A stretch of 16,987 nt of DNA, taken from the NCBI GenBank assembly GCA_964358485.1, contig CAYHPY010000079.1, forward strand, positions 1-16,987, read 5' to 3'. The position numbers and the translations under genes are program-made. Source of the DNA: CAYHPY01 sp964358485. Its GTDB lineage: Bacteria > Elusimicrobiota > Elusimicrobia > UBA1565 > UBA9628. Below the pieces are notes generated by a model, which did not search any database, was not told where the DNA came from, and was given only the letters and a program-made list of their open reading frames with translations. Shown here piece after piece: positions 12,807 through 16,987 of the stretch (positions within the stretch are counted from its first letter, which is position 1; each line of letters begins with the position of its first letter).

Positions 12807-14198
12807 TTACCCGTTGCCGGGTGCGGGGACCTTGGGGTTGAGGATCTGGTAGTCGGGGATGGGCGTGGGGTATTTCTTGGTGAAGCAGGCCGTGCAGTAG
12901 CCGTCGGAATCCCCTGCCCCGCAGGCGCGGAGCATAGCGTCCAGGCTGAGGTAGTGGAGTGAATCGACGCCCAGGAACTTGCGGATGTCCTCCAGGGCGT
13001 GCTGGTTGGCGATGAGCTCCCCGGCGCGCGGCGTGTCGATGCCGTAATAGCAGGGGCTGATGATGGGGGGGCTGGAGATCGCCATGTGAATCTCGCGGAC
13101 CCCGGCCTCGCGCAGGCTCTTGGTGATCTTGCGGGAGGTCGTGCCGCGGACGATGGAGTCGTCGATGAGAATGATCCGTTTGCCCGCCAAGGTCTCGTAA
13201 ACCGGGGCCAGCTTGAGCATGGCGGCGTTTTCCCGGAGCTCCTGGGTGGGTTTGATGAAGGTGCGGCTGACGTAATGGCTGCGGACCAGGCCCATCTCGA
13301 AGGGGACGCCGGACTCGTCGGAGAAGCCCAAGGCCGCCGCCACCCCGGAGTCCGGAACCGGAACCACCATGTCGGCCTGAATGCCCCGCAGTTCCCGGGC
13401 CAGGGCCCGCCCCAGGTCGCGCCGCGCGGCCTGGACGTTGCGCCCGAAGATGGAGGAGTCCGGTCGGCCGAAATAGACCTGCTCGAAGACGCAGCGCGCC
13501 GGGGTTTTGACGGGGGGAAAGGGCTTGAGGGATTTGAGCCGGGAGCCCTCGATGACCAGCATCTCCCCGGGCTCCACCTCGCGCACGACTTTGGCCCCGA
13601 TCAGGCGCAGGGCGGAGGTCTCCGACGCCAGGACATGGGAGCGGCCCAAGGAGCCCAGGATCAGCGGCCGAAAGCCGTAAGGGTCGCGGACCGCGATGAT
13701 CTGGGACGGGGTCATGATCAAAAGCGAATAGGCGCCCTCCACCTGCCGGAGGCTGGCGATGACGGCGTCCTCCAGGGGGCCGGGGTTGCGGGCCAGCAGA
13801 TGGACGATGACCTCCGAATCCGTGGAGGATTGGAAGATCGCCCCGCGGCGCTCGAGCTTGTCCTTGGTCTCCAGCGCGTTGGTCAGATTGCCGTTGTGGG
13901 CGATGGCCACCGGCCCGTGGATGTTCTTGAAGACCAGGGGCTGGGCGTTGCGCAAATGGCTGGCCCCCGTGGTGGCGTAGCGGACGTGGCCGATGGCGGC
14001 GCGGCCCGGAAGGCTCTTGAGAAGCCCCTCGTTGAAAACCTCCGACACCAGGCCCATGCCCACATGGGGATGCAGTTGGGCCTTATGCGAGGTGACGATC
14101 CCCGCCGATTCCTGCCCGCGGTGCTGCAGCGCGAAGAGGCCCAGGTGGGCTAGGGACGCCGCTTCAGCGGTGTCGGAAACGGCAAATATGCCGCACAT
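12807..14198 (-). CDS. purF: Amidophosphoribosyltransferase, predicted Fe-S type
   Basis: First committed purine step: PRPP plus glutamine to phosphoribosylamine. In the 463-residue protein, Cys2 right after the initiator Met is the N-terminal nucleophile of the glutaminase domain (MCGIFAV, then LQHRGQESAGI and GHVRYATTG). The PRPP loop is ILIDDSIVRGTTS (343-355). Cysteines 236 (ARCVFEQVYFGRPDS), 383 (SPCYYGIDTPRAGELIA) and the pair 435/438 (YCTACF) match the four ligands of the [4Fe-4S] cluster in the Bacillus subtilis enzyme, so an oxygen-sensitive cluster is predicted. Unlike that enzyme there is no propeptide before Cys, so no self-cleavage is needed beyond Met removal. The start is fixed by Cys2. 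The Shine-Dalgarno sequence lies 36 bases upstream, with a 13-bp hairpin between it and the ATG. Confidence 0.97.
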   Translation of the reverse strand: MCGIFAVSDTAEAASLAHLGLFALQHRGQESAGIVTSHKAQLHPHVGMGLVSEVFNEGLLKSLPGRAAIGHVRYATTGASHLRNAQPLVFKNIHGPVAIAHNGNLTNALETKDKLERRGAIFQSSTDSEVIVHLLARNPGPLEDAVIASLRQVEGAYSLLIMTPSQIIAVRDPYGFRPLILGSLGRSHVLASETSALRLIGAKVVREVEPGEMLVIEGSRLKSLKPFPPVKTPARCVFEQVYFGRPDSSIFGRNVQAARRDLGRALARELRGIQADMVVPVPDSGVAAALGFSDESGVPFEMGLVRSHYVSRTFIKPTQELRENAAMLKLAPVYETLAGKRIILIDDSIVRGTTSRKITKSLREAGVREIHMAISSPPIISPCYYGIDTPRAGELIANQHALEDIRKFLGVDSLHYLSLDAMLRACGAGDSDGYCTACFTKKYPTPIPDYQILNPKVPAPGNG

Positions 14199-14240
14199 AT
14201 CTCATTTTTGGAAGGCTAAGCCTTCCAAAAATCCCCTCCT
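14199..14240 (-). promoter_or_regulatory. purF translation-initiation region: hairpin between Shine-Dalgarno sequence and ATG
   Basis: On the minus strand the order is AGGAGGGG (14233-14240), a perfect 13-bp stem with a 3-base loop (ATTTTTGGAAGGC at 14220-14232, TTA, GCCTTCCAAAAAT at 14204-14216), GAGAT, then ATG 14196-14198. Linear spacing from AGGAGG to ATG is 36 bases, far too long. With the hairpin folded it becomes 2 + 5 = 7 bases. No closer strong ribosome binding site exists. The stem has its Ts before and its As after, so it is not a terminator. Phage T4 gene 38 is the known precedent for a hairpin bridging such a gap. Confidence 0.7.
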
Positions 14241-14286
14241 GTTCTTTATTTTTCTTTTATCCGTATTTTTTCCCCGGAAGTTCCGT
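14241..14286 (-). other. A-rich purine tract in the purQ-purF gap
   Basis: The minus strand here is mostly A and G (for example ATAAAAGAAAAATAAAG) and looks unstructured, between two strong hairpins. Such A-rich stretches upstream of a Shine-Dalgarno sequence often serve as ribosomal protein S1 landing sites (inference). I found no promoter with both boxes, so purF is most likely read from the operon transcript. Confidence 0.4.
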
Positions 14287-14339
14287 TCGAGCTTTTCCGG
14301 TTCAGGAGACATATTTCACCGCATTCCGGAAAAGCTCGA
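14287..14339 (-). repeat. 14-bp perfect inverted repeat across the end of purQ
   Basis: Arms TCGAGCTTTTCCGG (14326-14339, inside purQ codons for Leu-Glu-Leu-Phe-Arg) and CCGGAAAAGCTCGA (14287-14300, just after the stop) are perfectly complementary and separated by 25 bases that hold the purQ stop codon 14302-14304. No T-run follows on the minus strand, so it is not a standard terminator. It may stabilise or process the mRNA between purQ and purF. Confidence 0.65.
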
Positions 14340-15075
14340 GTCCTACCCCCTGCTTGCGGAAGGTCTGCCGGGTCCAGTTGGGATGCTGGAAGGGATGGGT
14401 GTAGCGCTCCGGGTGAGGCATCATGCCCAGGCAATTGCCCTCGGGATTGGTCAAAGCGGCGATGTTGAAGACCGAGCCGTTGGGATTGTGCGGGTAGGCC
14501 AGGAGCTTGCCGTCGTCGGAAACGTACTGCATGGCGATGGATTTGTTCTTCTTCAAATCCTCGAGCTGGCGCGGGCTCTTGAGGACCAGGCGCCCCTCCC
14601 CATGGGCCACGGGCAGTTCGATCATCTCAGGCAGGCCCTGCGTCCAGAGGCTGAGCGACTGGGTGTTGATGCGGATGTGCACCCAGCGCGCCTCGAAGCG
14701 GCCGGAGTCGTTGGGCAGGAAGGTGGCGGTCTGATCGCCGTTGCCGTTGGCCGGGAGAAACCCCGCCTTGACCAAAACCTGGAAGCCGTTGCAGATGCCC
14801 AGGAGCGGCCGGCCCAGGCGGACGAAATGCCGCAGTTCCTTCAAGTGAACCTTGATTTGCGAGGCCAGCAGGCGCCCCGCGGCCACGTCGTCGCCGTAGG
14901 AGAAGCCCCCCGGAATGACGGCGATGGCGTAGTCCATGATCTTGGCTTTGCCGGCCTTGATCTGGGCCACCGAGACCAACTCGGCCTTGGCCCCGACCAG
15001 GCGAAAGGAATCGGCGGTCTCCGCGTCGCAGTTGGTGCCGGGGGCGCGCAGGACCAGGACCCGGGGAGGCTTCAT
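14302..15075 (-). CDS. purQ: Phosphoribosylformylglycinamidine synthase, glutaminase subunit
   Basis: Supplies ammonia from glutamine to PurL for FGAM formation. In this class I glutamine amidotransferase of 257 residues the nucleophile Cys95 lies in LLGICNGFQVL, His221 and Glu223 lie in MMPHPERYTHP, and the N-terminal motif is VLRAPGTNCDAET. It is slightly longer than the roughly 225-residue Bacillus type. ATG 15075 overlaps the purL stop by four bases (ATGA), with GGAGG 7 bases upstream inside the purL coding end, so the two subunits are translationally coupled, as expected for partners. The last codons form one arm of a 14-bp inverted repeat. No purS is visible; it could be upstream or replaced by a longer PurL. 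Confidence 0.96.
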   Translation of the reverse strand: MKPPRVLVLRAPGTNCDAETADSFRLVGAKAELVSVAQIKAGKAKIMDYAIAVIPGGFSYGDDVAAGRLLASQIKVHLKELRHFVRLGRPLLGICNGFQVLVKAGFLPANGNGDQTATFLPNDSGRFEARWVHIRINTQSLSLWTQGLPEMIELPVAHGEGRLVLKSPRQLEDLKKNKSIAMQYVSDDGKLLAYPHNPNGSVFNIAALTNPEGNCLGMMPHPERYTHPFQHPNWTRQTFRKQGVGLELFRNAVKYVS

Positions 15076-16987
15076 CGCAGGGCCTCCGGGAGGGTTTTTT
15101 GCCAGAGGGTCTTGAGCTCCACCAGCGGCTCCTCCATCACGATCGAGCCGTCCAGGCCCGCGACCTTGATGATCGGATTGGCCATGGTCGCGCCGATGCG
15201 GCGCGAGGGGACCTTGCGCAGGACCTTGGCCACCGCGTCCTCGTGGTCCTGGTTGACCTCCAGAAGAATCCGGCTGGCGCTCTCGCAGAACAGCAGAAGC
15301 TCGTTGGAATAGAGCGGGGTCTTGACCGGGAGCAGGTCCAGGTCCACGGAGGCCCCGAATTCCCCGGAGAAGGCCATCTCGGCCAACGCCACGCCCAGGC
15401 CGCCGTCGGAAAGGTCATGGGCCGAGAGGATCCAGCCCTTGGCGATGGCTTCTTGGACGGCCATAAATCCCGCCATCGCGGCCTTGAGGTCCACCAGGGG
15501 CGCCCCTCCGCCCTCCCGCCCGACGACCGAGTTGAACAAGGAGCCGCCCAGCTCTCCCATGGTCCAGCCGACCAGGTAAAGCGGATTGCCGGGACCCTTG
15601 AAGTCCATGGTGATCGACTTGCGGATGTCGGCGACGGGCGCCACCGCGGTCACCAAGAGTGTGCCGGGGATGGCCAGGTCCTTGCCGTTGACGTCCTTGG
15701 ATTGGTTGTAGAAACTGTCCTTGCCGGAGATGAACGGCGTCTTGAACGCCAGGGCGGCGTCCCGGCAGCCCTGCGCGGCGCGCACCAGCCCGCCGAGGCG
15801 GGCCGGGTCCTCGGGACTGCCCCAACAGAAATTATCCAGGAGCGCGGCGCGGGAGACGTCGGCGCCGACGCAGAGCAGGTTGCGCAGGGACTCGTCCACG
15901 CAGGCCAGGGCCATCCGGTAGGGGTCGATCTTTCCGTAGGCCGGGTTGAGCCCGTGGCCGACCGCGAAACCGGAGTAGTCCTCCAGATCGCCGGTGGCGG
16001 CGTGGGGCCAGATGACGCAGGCGTCTCCGGGGCCGTCGTGCCGGACTCCCTGCAGGGGCTTGATCACCGTGCCGGCCTGGACCTCGTGGTCGTACTGCCG
16101 GATGATCCACTCCCGGCTGCAGACGTTCCAGTGGGCCAGCATCAAGCGGAGATTGGCGCCCAGGGACTTGGAGGAAAGCGCCTTGGCGCCCGGAGGCAGG
16201 CCCGCCGAGGCGGGCTGGGAAGTTTGGGTCCAGACGGCCTTTTTCTGGCTCTTGGGGCATCCCCCGTGGAGGAATTTCATGTCCAGGTCCACGATCTTCT
16301 CGGTCCCGAAATGGACCTCGAGGCGCCCGTTCTTGGTGAACTCGCCCAGGACCGCGGTCTCGCAGCCCTCGGAGGAGAAAATTTCCTCGAAGGCCTTGAG
16401 GGACGCCGGAGGCACGGCGAAGATCATGCGCTCCTGGGATTCGGAAACCCAAATCTCCCAGGGCTCGAGATCCGCGCACTTGAGCTTGGCCTTCTCCAGG
16501 CGCACGCGCGCCCCGCAGGCCTGGCCCAACTCCCCGATGGCCGAGGAAAAGCCCCCGGCGCCGCAATCGGTCACGCCGCGGTAAAGCTTTTTGTCCCGGG
16601 CCCGGAGCAGGGCGTCGCAGAGGCGTTTCTCATTGATGGCGTGCCCGATCTGGACCGCGGACACGGCCTCGGCGCGCGCGGCTCCGCCGTCGACGGCGGC
16701 CGAGGAGAAGGTGGCCCCGTGCAGACCGTCGCGTCCCGTGCGGCCGCCGGCCGCCACGATCAAATCTCCCGGCTTGACGGCTTTCTTGGCCGCCCAGGCG
16801 GGCATCACGCCCACGGTTCCCGCGAAGACCAGGGGATTGAGCCGGAACTCGTCGTCGAACCACAACCCGCCGGAGGCGGTGGGGATGCCCATGCGGTTGC
16901 CGTAGTCGCGCACGCCGGCCACCACGCCGCGCAAGGTCCGGCGGGGGTGCAGGGCGCCCTCGGGAAGCGCGCCGGTGTAATCCGGGG
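15072..16987 (-). CDS. purL: Phosphoribosylformylglycinamidine synthase, synthetase subunit, 5' end off window
   Basis: ATP-dependent conversion of FGAR to FGAM. The frame is open from the window edge (first codons read PDYTGALPEGALHPRRTLRG), so the TTG at 16934 is internal and not the start. About 638 residues are visible. Recognised blocks are RDYGNRMGIPTASGG, AAGGRTGRDGLHGATFSSA, YRGVTDCGAGGFSSAIGELG, SESQERMIFAV, then a second half with LLDNFCWGSPEDPARLGGLVRAAQGCRDAAL, PFISGKDSFYNQ and SAHDLSDGGLGVALAEMAFSG. By comparison with small PurL proteins of about 600-740 residues, roughly 170 or more residues are missing, so the full protein should exceed 800 residues and may be one of the longer types. 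Its stop overlaps the purQ start. It is the first purine gene seen; the operon promoter is off the window. Confidence 0.96.
   Translation of the reverse strand, partial: PDYTGALPEGALHPRRTLRGVVAGVRDYGNRMGIPTASGGLWFDDEFRLNPLVFAGTVGVMPAWAAKKAVKPGDLIVAAGGRTGRDGLHGATFSSAAVDGGAARAEAVSAVQIGHAINEKRLCDALLRARDKKLYRGVTDCGAGGFSSAIGELGQACGARVRLEKAKLKCADLEPWEIWVSESQERMIFAVPPASLKAFEEIFSSEGCETAVLGEFTKNGRLEVHFGTEKIVDLDMKFLHGGCPKSQKKAVWTQTSQPASAGLPPGAKALSSKSLGANLRLMLAHWNVCSREWIIRQYDHEVQAGTVIKPLQGVRHDGPGDACVIWPHAATGDLEDYSGFAVGHGLNPAYGKIDPYRMALACVDESLRNLLCVGADVSRAALLDNFCWGSPEDPARLGGLVRAAQGCRDAALAFKTPFISGKDSFYNQSKDVNGKDLAIPGTLLVTAVAPVADIRKSITMDFKGPGNPLYLVGWTMGELGGSLFNSVVGREGGGAPLVDLKAAMAGFMAVQEAIAKGWILSAHDLSDGGLGVALAEMAFSGEFGASVDLDLLPVKTPLYSNELLLFCESASRILLEVNQDHEDAVAKVLRKVPSRRIGATMANPIIKVAGLDGSIVMEEPLVELKTLWQKTLPEALR

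Noticed and set aside
12999..14153. Plus-strand open frame (384 codons) opposite purF
   Set aside because: Shadow of purF, with composition dominated by codon-position GC bias and no motif.
14204..14232. purQ-purF hairpin as a Rho-independent terminator
   Set aside because: T-runs precede the stem and A-runs follow it on both strands, the opposite of a terminator, and it sits between the Shine-Dalgarno sequence and the ATG.
15072..16934. purL starting at TTG 16934
   Set aside because: The frame continues to the window edge with conserved PurL residues, so the start is off the window.
1..16987. Search for CRISPR arrays, tRNA, rRNA, insertion sequences, phage or defence genes
   Set aside because: No regular direct repeats, cloverleaf, transposase motif or known defence domain could be seen anywhere in the window.

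Overview
The window is a bacterial chromosomal segment of high GC (roughly two thirds by eye). It is dense with genes, almost all on the minus strand, and has no rRNA, tRNA, CRISPR array, insertion sequence or phage gene that I can see. Two nucleotide-biosynthesis operons flank a block of signalling and envelope genes. The gene content (separate single-domain pur and pyr enzymes, a secreted-TPR Hanks kinase, a Cache-HAMP class III cyclase, small lipoproteins) suggests a Gram-negative-type bacterium from a poorly sampled, high-GC lineage. Elusimicrobiota or a similar candidate phylum is my low-confidence guess, made without any database search.

Layout, read in the direction of transcription on the minus strand. 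(1) Purine operon, 16987 down to 9899: purL (5' part off the window), purQ, purF, purD, purE, purK. The genes overlap or nearly touch, except for a structured 103-base gap between purQ and purF. A GC-rich hairpin at 9844-9860 follows purK. (2) A three-gene set, 9801 down to 6045: a secreted protein of unknown function, a TPR-type lipoprotein, and a membrane class III nucleotide cyclase with a Cache sensor and a HAMP domain. An extended -10 promoter lies in front of it. (3) The only plus-strand gene, 5676-6041, encodes a small exported protein. It converges on the cyclase with 3 bases between stop codons and diverges from the kinase through a 132-base region carrying two back-to-back promoters. 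(4) A Ser/Thr kinase, 5543 down to 3009, has an exported TPR half, one membrane helix and a C-terminal cytoplasmic kinase domain. (5) Pyrimidine operon, 2940 down to the window start: pyrB, pyrC, pyrD (3' part off the window).

How it works together: PurF, PurD, PurQ/PurL, PurK and PurE cover PRPP to CAIR except for the PurN/PurT and PurM steps, which are not in the window. PyrB, PyrC and PyrD take carbamoyl phosphate and aspartate to orotate. The middle block looks like an envelope-sensing module (kinase, cyclase, lipoprotein, two secreted proteins). No clear terminator separates the kinase from pyrB, so readthrough from the kinase promoter into the pyr genes is possible.

The most striking features are not genes. 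A perfect 13-bp hairpin sits between the Shine-Dalgarno sequence and the start codon of purF and would bring them to normal spacing if folded. pyrB has no ATG, GTG or TTG start and seems to begin at ACG. The lipoprotein ATG lies in the loop of an 8-bp hairpin. Several other long perfect inverted repeats occur inside or at the ends of the biosynthetic genes.
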